A DNA stretch of 60,411 bases, from the NCBI GenBank assembly GCA_030145245.1, contig JAQYWC010000037.1:1-60411 (forward strand). The letters are read 5' to 3'. The translations under genes and the position numbers were made by a program. This document shows, piece after piece, positions 25,526 to 33,258 of the stretch (positions are counted from its first letter, which is position 1; every line of letters starts with the position of its first letter). The DNA comes from Desulfobacterium sp. Lineage in GTDB: Bacteria; Desulfobacterota; Desulfobacteria; Desulfobacterales; Desulfobacteraceae. The notes beneath the pieces are model-generated. The model worked only from the letters and a program-made list of their open reading frames with translations, was not told where the DNA came from and searched no databases.

Positions 25526-25929
25526 TTGCTTATGGGTAGTGAAATTTGCTGCTTTCATTTTTTAATGTGTGTTTGCAGTTATTTATGCTATGGTTCAATA
25601 TCCTGTATCCTAACCTGGACAAGCCAGAGCCAAAGAGGCTCTCTGATTCTCTTACCAAAATTACACGATAATCAGAGCTAAGAAGCTAAAAGCCAGAACT
25701 GTGTTAGTTCCTCCCCTGGGCGAATCTGTACCTATGATTTTTTATGCCTTTTCCATGAAGCCAAACCATTAAACCATTTCATTTTTTAAAATTATTCAAA
25801 AAAACATATAGGGGAGGGCATGCCAATGGGCTTTTAAGCGGTGGTTGCTGTTAGGAATCCGTGGTGGCAAAAACAAGTGTTAAACCGTCTTTGTTTGAAC
25901 GATGACCGTTTTGAAAAAGGAGGGTTGTT
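25526..25929. other. Intergenic region without a recognisable gene
   Basis: About 400 bases with scattered stops in all frames. The short reading frames here have no ribosome site or familiar content. The last 15 bases carry the AAAGGAGGG ribosome site of the lipoprotein gene. No clear promoter was picked out. Confidence 0.4.
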
Positions 25930-27177
25930 ATGGGAAGAGGTAAGATCTTGTTCGTTTTTCTGCTTTTTTTCGTGCCATTTTTGCTTGTCGGATGCGATGA
26001 AGAGATGCAGTATTACAAATGGAATCTCGTTACGTTGACCGACGACGGTTGCCAGTGCGGTAACGGTACTCCCTACAAATTTTTCGTGAACCCGTCCATG
26101 ACCTCAAAAAATGTTCTCATCTATTTTGAGGCCGGCGGCGCATGCTGGGATTATCCCAGCTGTTCTGGCCAGGCAGGCATCCGGGGGGCGGCAAACCCCA
26201 ACGGAATTCCGGATGATTACATGGAGGGGTTTTCAATACCTGCCCTTATGTCGCCGTTTGTTTTCCGGCTCCATCCCTGGGACAGCGTTCCCACCAAAGA
26301 CTGGACCATTGTTTTTATTCCCTACTGCACGGGAGACATTCATATCGGCAACAACGATATGGAATACGAGATCCCGGGGGAAGAGGGGACCTTTACCTGG
26401 CACCATGCCGGATACAATAATGTGCAGGGTGTGCTGGAATGGATGAAGAACGGAAAGTACAGCGAATACTTTGACACGATTCCCAATCTGATGGTCACCG
26501 GATGCAGCGCCGGAGGTGCCGGCGCTTTCCTGAATTACCATTTTATCCGTGAGGGTCTGGGGAACCGTGTTGAAAACGCTATCCTGCTGAACGACTCAGG
26601 ACCCATATATTATACGGGCGATGGTACGCCCGGCCATTCCTCACCACTTCACCAGAAGATAAAAAGTGCCTGGAACGTCGACACTGTGCTTGATGTGCTT
26701 GGAAACGAATTTTCCAGCTGGTTTGATCGTGACAATTTCGGTACTCTGAACACCGCGTTGTCCAATACATACCCTGGGGACAGGCTTGCCCATACACAGT
26801 TCACCATGGATGCGATCTATTCCGGGTACTCCTACGAAAATTTCCATGACGGCATAACCGTTGACGAAATTCATCAATACTGGGCAGAAGACCAGGAGTA
26901 CCTGCTCAGGATGTACGAAGATCTCCAGGGCAATAATATGGGGTATTTTGTTCCCTACTACCGGCCGTTTAATGAGAGCCACTGCACCTGTGTCCTTTCC
27001 TTTGACGACACCGACATCACCGGAACCGGCATGGACATGGGAAGTTATGTGGAAGACCTCATGGACGGCAATGTCACCATGGGAGCCATGCGGTATTATG
27101 AGACCCCGGATCCTGGTGAACTGACAAAGCCCTATTGGGGCTGGGAGTTGCTTGATCTGCTGATGGAGATGATCTGA
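25930..27177 (+). CDS. Pectinacetylesterase (Notum)-family lipoprotein
   Basis: A 415-residue exported alpha/beta-hydrolase. The N-terminal signal ends in a lipobox, FLLVGC, with the lipidation cysteine near residue 22. The catalytic domain shows the family hallmarks: an early CQCGNGTPYKFFV, YFEAGGACWDYPSC as the oxyanion region, IPYCTGDIHIG, and the nucleophile serine in VTGCSAGGAGAFLNYH. A C-terminal FNESHCTC provides the likely catalytic histidine. Family members remove acetyl (plants) or palmitoleoyl (Notum) esters; bacterial substrates are mostly unknown. It sits between two large secreted-protein genes, suggesting work on an extracellular glycan or lipid-modified polymer (inference). 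Confidence 0.85.
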   Translation: MGRGKILFVFLLFFVPFLLVGCDEEMQYYKWNLVTLTDDGCQCGNGTPYKFFVNPSMTSKNVLIYFEAGGACWDYPSCSGQAGIRGAANPNGIPDDYMEGFSIPALMSPFVFRLHPWDSVPTKDWTIVFIPYCTGDIHIGNNDMEYEIPGEEGTFTWHHAGYNNVQGVLEWMKNGKYSEYFDTIPNLMVTGCSAGGAGAFLNYHFIREGLGNRVENAILLNDSGPIYYTGDGTPGHSSPLHQKIKSAWNVDTVLDVLGNEFSSWFDRDNFGTLNTALSNTYPGDRLAHTQFTMDAIYSGYSYENFHDGITVDEIHQYWAEDQEYLLRMYEDLQGNNMGYFVPYYRPFNESHCTCVLSFDDTDITGTGMDMGSYVEDLMDGNVTMGAMRYYETPDPGELTKPYWGWELLDLLMEMI

Positions 27178-27274
27178 TCAGTTCATTTAACCTTAAATTC
27201 GCCGGTGCTCCCTACGCTCTGCTTAAACAGCCGCCTGCAGGGGGTATGGAGGCCGGCGAAATCTAACCTGATGG

Positions 27275-27871
27275 TTATTGGTTCTCACCGGATCGCAATC
27301 TTGCAACGGCTTCGGCTTCCTTTATCGGGATATATTCGAGGCGTTTTTTGAACTGAGCAAGCAGGAATTTGTGTTTTTTCATGTTTTTTTCACTGAACCG
27401 GCTCCCGTATTCGGCCAGGACAAATTCAAGGATCTGTCTGCTGTCTTCAGACAGACGCCGCTGGTGGTCATAATAGGCCAGAATCTCCTGTTCTGTTGAT
27501 TTGTTTGCGCTGATTTTTCCAAAATCCAGATTCCTTTTATTTCGCTCCAGCTTTTTTTGTTCCCGGTCTTCATCCGTTATTGGGGGAAGTGCCAGGTTCC
27601 CGGGAAAGGTATCTGCCAGCAGTTGCGGGTCTACAAAATCATTTTCAGCCATTTTTGAATCCGGTTGGGCCTCTGTTTCCAAGGGGCCGGCCTCATTAAG
27701 GCTGTGCACAGGTGTTGAATCGTTTTTTCCCAGACCCGGGGCAGGGGATTGGGGCATCTCAGTTCTGTTCTCCCTGGCAACAACTTGTTTTTGTGGGGAG
27801 TCATGGTACAGGCTGCTTAAAAAGAAACCTGCCAGAATGCCGGCAGCAAGAAACGCTATTCTGAATTTCAT
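27275..27871 (-). CDS. Small anchored protein of unknown function
   Basis: A 198-residue protein with an N-terminal membrane anchor or signal (KFRIAFLAAGILAGFFLSSL). A proline/glutamate/serine-rich linker follows at about 30-95. The C-terminal half is highly charged and helical (KKLERNKRNLDFGKIS, FSEKNMKKHKFLLAQFKKR). No family recognised. The layout suggests a periplasmic, membrane-tethered helical protein. CAAAGGAGACAAGG precedes the ATG. It converges with the pectinacetylesterase gene; an inverted repeat TTCGCCGG/CCGGCGAA lies in the gap. Confidence 0.65.
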   Translation of the reverse strand: MKFRIAFLAAGILAGFFLSSLYHDSPQKQVVARENRTEMPQSPAPGLGKNDSTPVHSLNEAGPLETEAQPDSKMAENDFVDPQLLADTFPGNLALPPITDEDREQKKLERNKRNLDFGKISANKSTEQEILAYYDHQRRLSEDSRQILEFVLAEYGSRFSEKNMKKHKFLLAQFKKRLEYIPIKEAEAVARLRSGENQ

Positions 27872-28051
27872 CCTTGTCTCCTTTGTTTTTGTTGTCGATC
27901 ACGGTAACGACCGCAACTGTAAACGTGGCTGGATGTTGACAAATCTGTGTGCAAGCGGGGATAATAATAGTTATATTACCTGTTGCTGGAAATAGTTCAA
28001 GTGTTAAATAATGTTGATTCGAATTGAAAAAACGGTTATCAAAGATCTGTC

Positions 28052-28894
28052 ATGAACAGAAGAGAATTTATAAAAGGAACGATTTTTGCCGTAGCCGCAG
28101 CCGCAGGACTTTGTCCTCCGGCGTTCGGCCGCTCCCTGGCCTTGCCCAAGGGGGAGTGCCGGGACTCGGCCGTGAGGGATAACCTTCCGGAGTTACTTGG
28201 CATCAACGATATCCGTGAGGCGGATGTGTTTCTGGATACCGGGGATTTGCCGGTCCTTGCGTCCGTGGTGGCACGGCTGAAGCGGCTTCGGCGCACCATG
28301 GGGTACGGCAACTTTTCCCTGATGGGGTTTGATGATGCCATGTCCAACGCCGCAGCCTATTCATCCATTGGCGCCTTTACCCGTAACGAGGTGGTGTTCC
28401 TGGAGAGACTTTTTTACGAGGATGCTTCTTTATACGGGTTCCTGGGCGAGAAAAAGCTTTCAGGGATTACGGACACCATCCGCCTGAAACGGATCGTTAA
28501 GATCCAGGGAACCGGGAACTGCCTGTACAACGGAAAACCCCTTGCGACCTATGAAAAAATCAAGGCTGATGTGGGCAAGGATGCCGTGCTCACATCCGGA
28601 ATAAGGGGCATTGTCAAGCAGATGCTCCTGTTCCTGGACAAGGCGGTGAACCATGGGGGAAACCTCTCCCTTGCCTCAAGATCTTTGGCACCGCCCGGAT
28701 ACTCCTACCACGGGGTCGGGGATTTCGATGTGGGCAAGATCGGGTTTGGCGTTGCCAATTTTACGGAAAGGTTCACCACCACCCGGGTCTACTCGAGCCT
28801 GGTCGACACCGGGTATGTGAAGTTGCGGTACACCCGGGGCAACCGTTTGGGTGTCAGGTTCGAGCCTTGGCATATCAAGGTCGTGGCCTCATGA
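28052..28894 (+). CDS. Tat-exported D-alanyl-D-alanine carboxypeptidase (VanY/M15 type)
   Basis: A 280-residue exported peptidase. The N-terminus MNRREFIKG has a twin-arginine motif followed by a hydrophobic stretch, so Tat export is likely. The C-terminal half carries the M15 zinc-peptidase pattern: YSYHGVGDFDVG supplies the first His and Asp, and FEPWHIKV supplies the second metal histidine. LTSGIRGIVKQM and NLSLASRSLAPPG surround the catalytic cleft. VanY-type enzymes trim the terminal D-Ala of peptidoglycan stems. The ribosome site is weak. Its stop overlaps the next gene's start (ATGA), so the two are translationally coupled. Confidence 0.82.
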   Translation: MNRREFIKGTIFAVAAAAGLCPPAFGRSLALPKGECRDSAVRDNLPELLGINDIREADVFLDTGDLPVLASVVARLKRLRRTMGYGNFSLMGFDDAMSNAAAYSSIGAFTRNEVVFLERLFYEDASLYGFLGEKKLSGITDTIRLKRIVKIQGTGNCLYNGKPLATYEKIKADVGKDAVLTSGIRGIVKQMLLFLDKAVNHGGNLSLASRSLAPPGYSYHGVGDFDVGKIGFGVANFTERFTTTRVYSSLVDTGYVKLRYTRGNRLGVRFEPWHIKVVAS

Positions 28895-29772
28895 CCCCGG
28901 GAATGTTCATCACCGATCTTGACGGCACCCTGCTGCGGGATGACAAGCGGCTGGCAGATGCCGATATCAGCGCACTTGAGGCGCTGGGCGCAAGGGGGAT
29001 CCCAAGGATTGTTGCCACGGGGCGCTCCTGGGACTCCTTCAGGGAGATCATGGAAAAACTGGGGTTTATGGGCCCGGGCAGGGTCCTGCCCGTGGATTAT
29101 GTGATTTTCTCCACCGGTGCCGGCATCATGGCGTTTCCCCAGGCAGACCTGATCCGACAGTCTTCCCTGGATGGGTCAGATGTTGACCGCATTATCCGCT
29201 ATTTCGAGGAGCAGGGCCTGGACTACATGGTTCACAAGGCGATTCCCCGCACCAGGGAGTTTGTGTTCCGCTCCCATGGGCGCTCCAATCCGGATTTCTG
29301 GTCCAGGATCGAACTGTACAGGCATTGTGCTTCAGCCATGGGGCCCGGGAAAATCAACGGGTTTGGCAGGGCCACCCAGGTGCTTGCCATCGTACCAAAG
29401 AGCGAGGCCCCGGGCGTTGTAACAAAGGCACTGCAGGCGCTGACCGGTTTCAGCGTGATCAAGGCCACTTCACCTCTGGATAACCAATCGGTCTGGATCG
29501 AGGTTTTTCCCCGGTGTGTATCCAAGAGCCAGACGGCTTCCTGGCTTGGAACGCGCCTGGGCGTGGACCCGGCCAATGTGGTTGCCCTGGGCAATGATTA
29601 CAACGACCTGGATCTTTTGGATTGGGCAGGCCGGGGATTTGTGGTGGACAATGCGCCCGCGGATCTTAAATCCCGGTTCAGGAGCGTTTCCTCGAACAAC
29701 CGATGCGGTGTTGCCCAGGTTATTTCCGAGGTCTGGGGCGCGCTTCCGGTTCCTTGTCAGGCCTGCAGGTGA
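28891..29772 (+). CDS. HAD-superfamily (Cof-like) phosphatase
   Basis: A 293-residue cytosolic HAD hydrolase that starts at the ATG overlapping the upstream stop. Motif I is FITDLDGTLLRDD (nucleophile Asp). Motif II Thr/Ser is in VATGRSW. The type IIB cap occupies the middle. Motif IV is VVALGNDYNDLDLL. The Cof/sucrose-phosphatase subgroup removes phosphate from sugar phosphates, nucleotides or vitamin phosphates; the substrate here is unknown. Pairing with a peptidoglycan peptidase gene may be fortuitous. Confidence 0.87.
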   Translation: MTPGMFITDLDGTLLRDDKRLADADISALEALGARGIPRIVATGRSWDSFREIMEKLGFMGPGRVLPVDYVIFSTGAGIMAFPQADLIRQSSLDGSDVDRIIRYFEEQGLDYMVHKAIPRTREFVFRSHGRSNPDFWSRIELYRHCASAMGPGKINGFGRATQVLAIVPKSEAPGVVTKALQALTGFSVIKATSPLDNQSVWIEVFPRCVSKSQTASWLGTRLGVDPANVVALGNDYNDLDLLDWAGRGFVVDNAPADLKSRFRSVSSNNRCGVAQVISEVWGALPVPCQACR

Positions 29773-29802
29773 CCCCGGTCCCGGATATCATGCACATAAA
29801 AC

Positions 29803-29906
29803 TTGACGGTTATCATTTAATTTACTATTAGTCCGCCTTGCTATTTCGATCTTTTCCCCGAAAAATCGTATAAACCATGCCTGATTAAAGGATAGCATTC
29901 CTTTAA
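29803..29906 (+). promoter_or_regulatory. Promoter and inverted repeat upstream of the hydrogenase gene
   Basis: TTGACG (29803-29808) and TATTAG (29826-29831) at 17-bp spacing form a fair sigma-70-type promoter. A perfect inverted repeat TTAAAGGA-TAGCAT-TCCTTTAA (29885-29906) follows in the leader about 50 bases before the ATG and could be an operator or an RNA hairpin. Confidence 0.4.
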
Positions 29907-29954
29907 TTGTCGTATATTTAAGAGAACTTGAAAACGAGGAAGAATAAAAGCAAC

Positions 29955-31373
29955 ATGAAGTACATGAATAACGCTACGCTGATCCGGCGCGAACTGATAA
30001 CGCGCCTTGCCGGACTTTACTATGAAAACCGGCTTGATGATATAGACCGCATTCCTCTGATGATGACACCCAAAAAGGACCGGAAGCAGCTGCGATGTTG
30101 CATACACAAAGAGAGGGCCATTCTCAAATACAGGCTCATGGCTCTTCTTGGTGTGAGTGTGGAACAGGAGGAAGATGAGCTGACCCCCCTCAAAGAATAT
30201 CTGGAAAAGCGAAACGAGCTGTCCTCCGGTGATCCCGTGCTTACGGTGATTGACGAAGCGTGCAGTAGCTGTGTTAAAATCAACTATTTCATAACCAATG
30301 CCTGCCAGGGGTGTGTTGCCCGTCCCTGTACCCTCACCTGCCGGAAGGATGCCATAGAGATAAAAAACGGCAGGGCTGAAATAGACCATGAAAAGTGCGT
30401 GAACTGCGGACTCTGCATGGAGAAATGCCCCTACCACGCCATCATCTACATGCCGGTTCCCTGTGAGGAAGCGTGCCCGGTCGGGGCAATTTCACGAAAC
30501 AGCTCCAACCGTGAAGAGATTGATTTTGAAAAATGTATCCACTGCGGAAAGTGCATGCGGGAATGCCCGTTTGGTGCGGTTATGGAACGGTCACAAATTT
30601 TGAGCGTTCTTCAAGCCATATCATCGGAGACAAAGGTTGTTGCCATGATTGCACCGGCCATTGTCGGGCAATTCTCCGGCGAACCCGAACAGGTGTATGC
30701 TGCCGTAAAAGAGCTTGGTTTTGATGAGGTTGCTGAAGTTGCGTGGGGAGCGGAAGTCACCACTGAAAAAGAGGCCCGGGAATTTATAGAAAAAATGGAG
30801 AACGGGGAACCGTTTATGACCACCTCATGCTGCCCGGCATATACGGAGACGGTCAATAAGCAGATCCCGGGACTTAAGCCATTTATTTCCCATACCAGAA
30901 CCCCCATGCACTATACGGCACAACACATTGCCGAAACCATACCCGGGGCCATCAGGGTGTTCATTGGTCCCTGTGTCGCTAAAAAGAAAGAGGCCCTCGA
31001 AGATTCATACGTGGACTTTGTTCTCAGCTTTGAAGAGCTTGGGTCCATGTTAGCTGCCAGGGGGATTGAGGTTAAGGCCTGTGAGTCCTATGAGGCACCT
31101 GCAAAAGGGTCAAATGGCGGACGTGGTTTTCCCGTGACCGGAGGTGTTTCCAGTGCGGTCATCAAAAAAATCGACGGAAAGGTTGAGGTCAACCCCGTTG
31201 CCATTAACGGGCTTACCCGAAAATCGCTGAAGGAGATGAAGCGATTTGAAAAGAGATGTCCGGGAAACCTTGTTGAGGTCATGGCTTGCGAAGGCGGATG
31301 CATTGCCGGCCCGAATGTGATCGGCAATCCCCGGTTGGCTGCAAAGCACCTGAAAAAATATCTCGGCAAATAA
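29955..31373 (+). CDS. Monomeric [FeFe]-hydrogenase, group B-like
   Basis: A 472-residue cytosolic iron-sulfur protein. A cysteine-rich N-terminal half includes CVKINYFITNACQGC and two ferredoxin clusters (CVNCGLCMEKC and CIHCGKCMREC). The H-cluster domain has L1 TSCCPAY with C292/C293, L2 IGPCVAKKKE with C340, and L3 MACEGGCIAGP with C445 and C449. All four cysteines that hold the H-cluster are present. L2 reads GPC rather than the MPC of the best-studied enzymes, as in group B or sensory forms. Likely roles are fermentative or electron-bifurcation-linked H2 turnover, or redox sensing. No maturases (HydEFG) lie nearby. The ATG at 29955 is preferred over a TTG at 29928, though the GAGGA site is rather far upstream. 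Confidence 0.88.
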   Translation: MKYMNNATLIRRELITRLAGLYYENRLDDIDRIPLMMTPKKDRKQLRCCIHKERAILKYRLMALLGVSVEQEEDELTPLKEYLEKRNELSSGDPVLTVIDEACSSCVKINYFITNACQGCVARPCTLTCRKDAIEIKNGRAEIDHEKCVNCGLCMEKCPYHAIIYMPVPCEEACPVGAISRNSSNREEIDFEKCIHCGKCMRECPFGAVMERSQILSVLQAISSETKVVAMIAPAIVGQFSGEPEQVYAAVKELGFDEVAEVAWGAEVTTEKEAREFIEKMENGEPFMTTSCCPAYTETVNKQIPGLKPFISHTRTPMHYTAQHIAETIPGAIRVFIGPCVAKKKEALEDSYVDFVLSFEELGSMLAARGIEVKACESYEAPAKGSNGGRGFPVTGGVSSAVIKKIDGKVEVNPVAINGLTRKSLKEMKRFEKRCPGNLVEVMACEGGCIAGPNVIGNPRLAAKHLKKYLGK

Positions 31374-31397
31374 GTCCGGGCCAGTGGTTTTACAGTG

Positions 31398-31433
31398 AAA
31401 AGGCCCGAAGTCGAAACTTCGGGCCTTTTTTTT
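31398..31433 (+). terminator. Strong intrinsic terminator after the hydrogenase gene
   Basis: AGGCCCGAAGT (31401-31411) and ACTTCGGGCCT (31416-31426) pair perfectly around a CGAA tetraloop and are followed by a run of eight T. The arsR promoter -35 begins one base further on. Confidence 0.92.
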
Positions 31434-31434
31434 A

Positions 31435-31463
31435 TTGACCATATCGAAATAATGCGATATCTA
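31435..31463 (+). promoter_or_regulatory. arsR promoter overlapped by palindromic operator
   Basis: TTGACC (31435-31440) and TATCTA (31458-31463) have exact 17-bp spacing. The palindrome ATATCG-N8-CGATAT (31441-31460) fills the spacer and the edge of the -10. The predicted transcript start is at or next to the arsR ATG (31471), with no ribosome site, so the mRNA may be leaderless. The same palindrome recurs before the ene-reductase gene. Confidence 0.65.
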
Positions 31464-31470
31464 TGTCCAC

Positions 31471-31782
31471 ATGAATATGGATGCAATTTTCAAAGTACTG
31501 GCAAATCCGGTGCGGGTTCGAATTCTGACCTGGCTGAAAGATCCGGACACTAACTTTCCCCCCATGATCCATCTTCCGGAGGAGGAAAAGGGGAAGGGAT
31601 ATGTTTGTGTCGGGGTGATCCAGGAAAAGGCTGGTGTGACCCAATCCACGGTTTCCCATTACCTGAACCTGATGAAACAGGCGGAGCTGCTGTCCTGCAA
31701 ACGGATCGGGCAATGGACCTATTACCGCAGGAATGAAGAAACGTTGCAAACAACCGCCGATTACATCGCCAAACATCTTTAG
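31471..31782 (+). CDS. ArsR-family transcriptional regulator
   Basis: A 103-residue winged-helix regulator. MDAIFKVLANPVRVRILTWL is a classic ArsR opening, and the recognition helix region is GVTQSTVSHYLNLMKQAELL. A central insert with YVCVGVIQEK replaces the ELCVCDL metal box of classical ArsR; only one cysteine sits there and another at LSCKRIG, so the signal may be redox or organic rather than arsenite. It is flanked by a terminator and by palindromes that also precede the ene-reductase gene, so it probably represses itself and that gene. An ATG two codons downstream is an alternative start. Confidence 0.87.
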   Translation: MNMDAIFKVLANPVRVRILTWLKDPDTNFPPMIHLPEEEKGKGYVCVGVIQEKAGVTQSTVSHYLNLMKQAELLSCKRIGQWTYYRRNEETLQTTADYIAKHL

Positions 31783-31826
31783 TTAGTGAATTAGGGTAGA
31801 GCTGTATAATTTTTTTAGGATTAAAT

Positions 31827-31865
31827 ATATCGAGTTTTTGCGATATCTCAATTAATAGATATATA
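31827..31865 (+). promoter_or_regulatory. Promoter and two overlapping operators before the ene-reductase gene
   Basis: Site A is ATATCG-N8-CGATAT (31827-31846), the same palindrome as at arsR. Site B, ATATCT-N8-AGATAT (31843-31862), has the same geometry and lies 16 bp downstream. A promoter TTGCGA (31837-31842), 17-bp spacer, TATATA (31860-31865) is embedded in them. Binding would occlude RNA polymerase. Confidence 0.65.
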
Positions 31866-31878
31866 GAAAGGAATCACA

Positions 31879-32982
31879 ATGAAAACACTGTTTGAATCAA
31901 CCACCATCGGATCCATGAACCTGAAAAACCGCCTGTGGCGCTCCGCCACCTGGATGAATATGGCCGACGGGAAAGGTCACCTGACCGACCGCCTTGAGAA
32001 GGTCTACCTGGATCTGGCAAAGGGCGGCGTGGGAACGATTATCACAGGTTATGCCTTTGTGCTTGAAGGGGAGCAGCCCAACCCCGGTATGCTAGGAATC
32101 TATGATGATTCCTTTATCCCCGGGTACCGGAAATTCACTGAAAAAATCAAGGCTGAAGGGGCGAACATCATCATGCAGATCGTCTATGGCGGGTCCAGCA
32201 CATCCTTCCAGCCGGAAAACCGTGTGATATGGGGGCCCTCAGCCGTTCCCCACCCCCTGTTTAAGGTGGTGCCCACCGAGATGACGAAAGGGAATATCAA
32301 CACGGTGATTACAGCATTCACCCAGGCTGCAGCCCGGGCAAAAGCTGCCGGGTTTGATGGGATTCAGATCCACGGCGCCCACACCTACCTCTTCAGCCAG
32401 TTCCTTTCCCCCTACTACAACCGCCGCCAGGATGAATATGGCGGTTCCATCGAAAACCGGGCCAGGATCATCTGTGAAACACTTGAGGCCGTCCGGAAAG
32501 AGGTGGGACCCGAATACCCGGTATTTATCAAAATGCACTGTTCCGATGACTGGGAGGAAAAAGGGCTCACGGAAGAGGAAAGCCTTTATGTGGCCCTGGA
32601 ACTTGAAAAAAGAGGTATCACCGGGATTGAGTTCAGCGGGGGCAACCTGGATACCCAAAATTATCCCAATGCCGGCCCTGCAAGGAGCAAGATCCTGAAA
32701 CCGGAAAATCAGTCCTACTTTGCCGAAAAAACCGCCAGGATTGCAGAGCACTTGAATGTCCCTGTCATTTCCGTTGGCGGGCACCGAACTCCGGAAAAAC
32801 TGGAACATTTTCTAAACACCACCCCCATCGGTTATTTCTCCATGTCACGTCCCCTGCTGTCCGAGCCCGGTTTGGTCAACCGGTGGAAAAACGGAGACCT
32901 TGGAAAACCGCGCTGCGTTGCCTGTGGCAAGTGCTGGGGTGAAGACGGAAACGTATGTATTTTGGATCGCAAGCAGCGATAA
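31879..32982 (+). CDS. Old-yellow-enzyme-type flavin oxidoreductase with C-terminal Cys cluster
   Basis: A 367-residue FMN-binding TIM-barrel protein of the NADH:flavin oxidoreductase/OYE group. It has the N-terminal MNLKNRLWRSATW, active-site IQIHGAHTYLFSQFLSPYYNRRQDEYGGS and FMN-phosphate segments VPVISVGGHRTPE and FSMSRPLL. The C-terminus CVACGKCWGEDGNVC resembles the [4Fe-4S] site of 2-enoate/2,4-dienoyl-CoA reductases. The chain stops there and lacks their second, FAD/NAD-binding half. It should reduce activated C=C bonds or electrophiles, drawing electrons from a separate partner. AAAGGAA precedes the ATG. Shared operators indicate ArsR control. Confidence 0.88.
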   Translation: MKTLFESTTIGSMNLKNRLWRSATWMNMADGKGHLTDRLEKVYLDLAKGGVGTIITGYAFVLEGEQPNPGMLGIYDDSFIPGYRKFTEKIKAEGANIIMQIVYGGSSTSFQPENRVIWGPSAVPHPLFKVVPTEMTKGNINTVITAFTQAAARAKAAGFDGIQIHGAHTYLFSQFLSPYYNRRQDEYGGSIENRARIICETLEAVRKEVGPEYPVFIKMHCSDDWEEKGLTEEESLYVALELEKRGITGIEFSGGNLDTQNYPNAGPARSKILKPENQSYFAEKTARIAEHLNVPVISVGGHRTPEKLEHFLNTTPIGYFSMSRPLLSEPGLVNRWKNGDLGKPRCVACGKCWGEDGNVCILDRKQR

Positions 32983-32990
32983 AACCAGAT

Positions 32991-33052
32991 AACGGGCTTA
33001 CCGGAAATCGTTGAAGGAGATGAAGCGATTTATAGCTAACTGTCCGGGAAAT
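32991..33052 (+). pseudogene. Decayed fragment of an [FeFe]-hydrogenase gene
   Basis: This 62-bp stretch matches 31206-31267 inside the intact hydrogenase gene with only a few changes. Shared blocks include AACGGGCTTACC, GAAGGAGATGAAGCGATTT and TGTCCGGGAA. The matching part encodes NGLTRKSLKEMKRF followed by CPGN. Here stops interrupt the frame. It follows the ene-reductase stop by eight bases and is best read as the scar of a duplication. Confidence 0.75.
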
Positions 33053-33107
33053 AACTACGGGCGATCGCTTTTTAGCCATACAGGCCCTGGAACGGTCCAC
33101 ATTAAAG

Positions 33108-33133
33108 ATAAGTTTCCCTGGGGGAACTTATCA
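33108..33133. other. Imperfect hairpin in the 5' region of the dockerin-like protein gene
   Basis: GATAAGTTTCCC and GGGGGAACTTATC pair with a small bulge around TGG. It lies in the 276-bp gap between the ene-reductase and the secreted protein. There is no T-run immediately after, and its role is unclear. Confidence 0.35.
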
Positions 33134-33258
33134 GGGCTTTTCCAGGTCCGTTAAAAGCAATTCCTTCCGAATGCCAGGGCTTTCTTGACTTCCGGGACCA
33201 TCGATGATAGGCAAATTGGTTCGGGTAATTCTTTTTAAATTTTAGGAGAGAGCTGAAC

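Noticed and set aside
25472-25681. 69-codon plus-strand frame after the LRR gene
   Set aside because: Begins inside the LRR gene end and passes through the terminator hairpin; no ribosome site.
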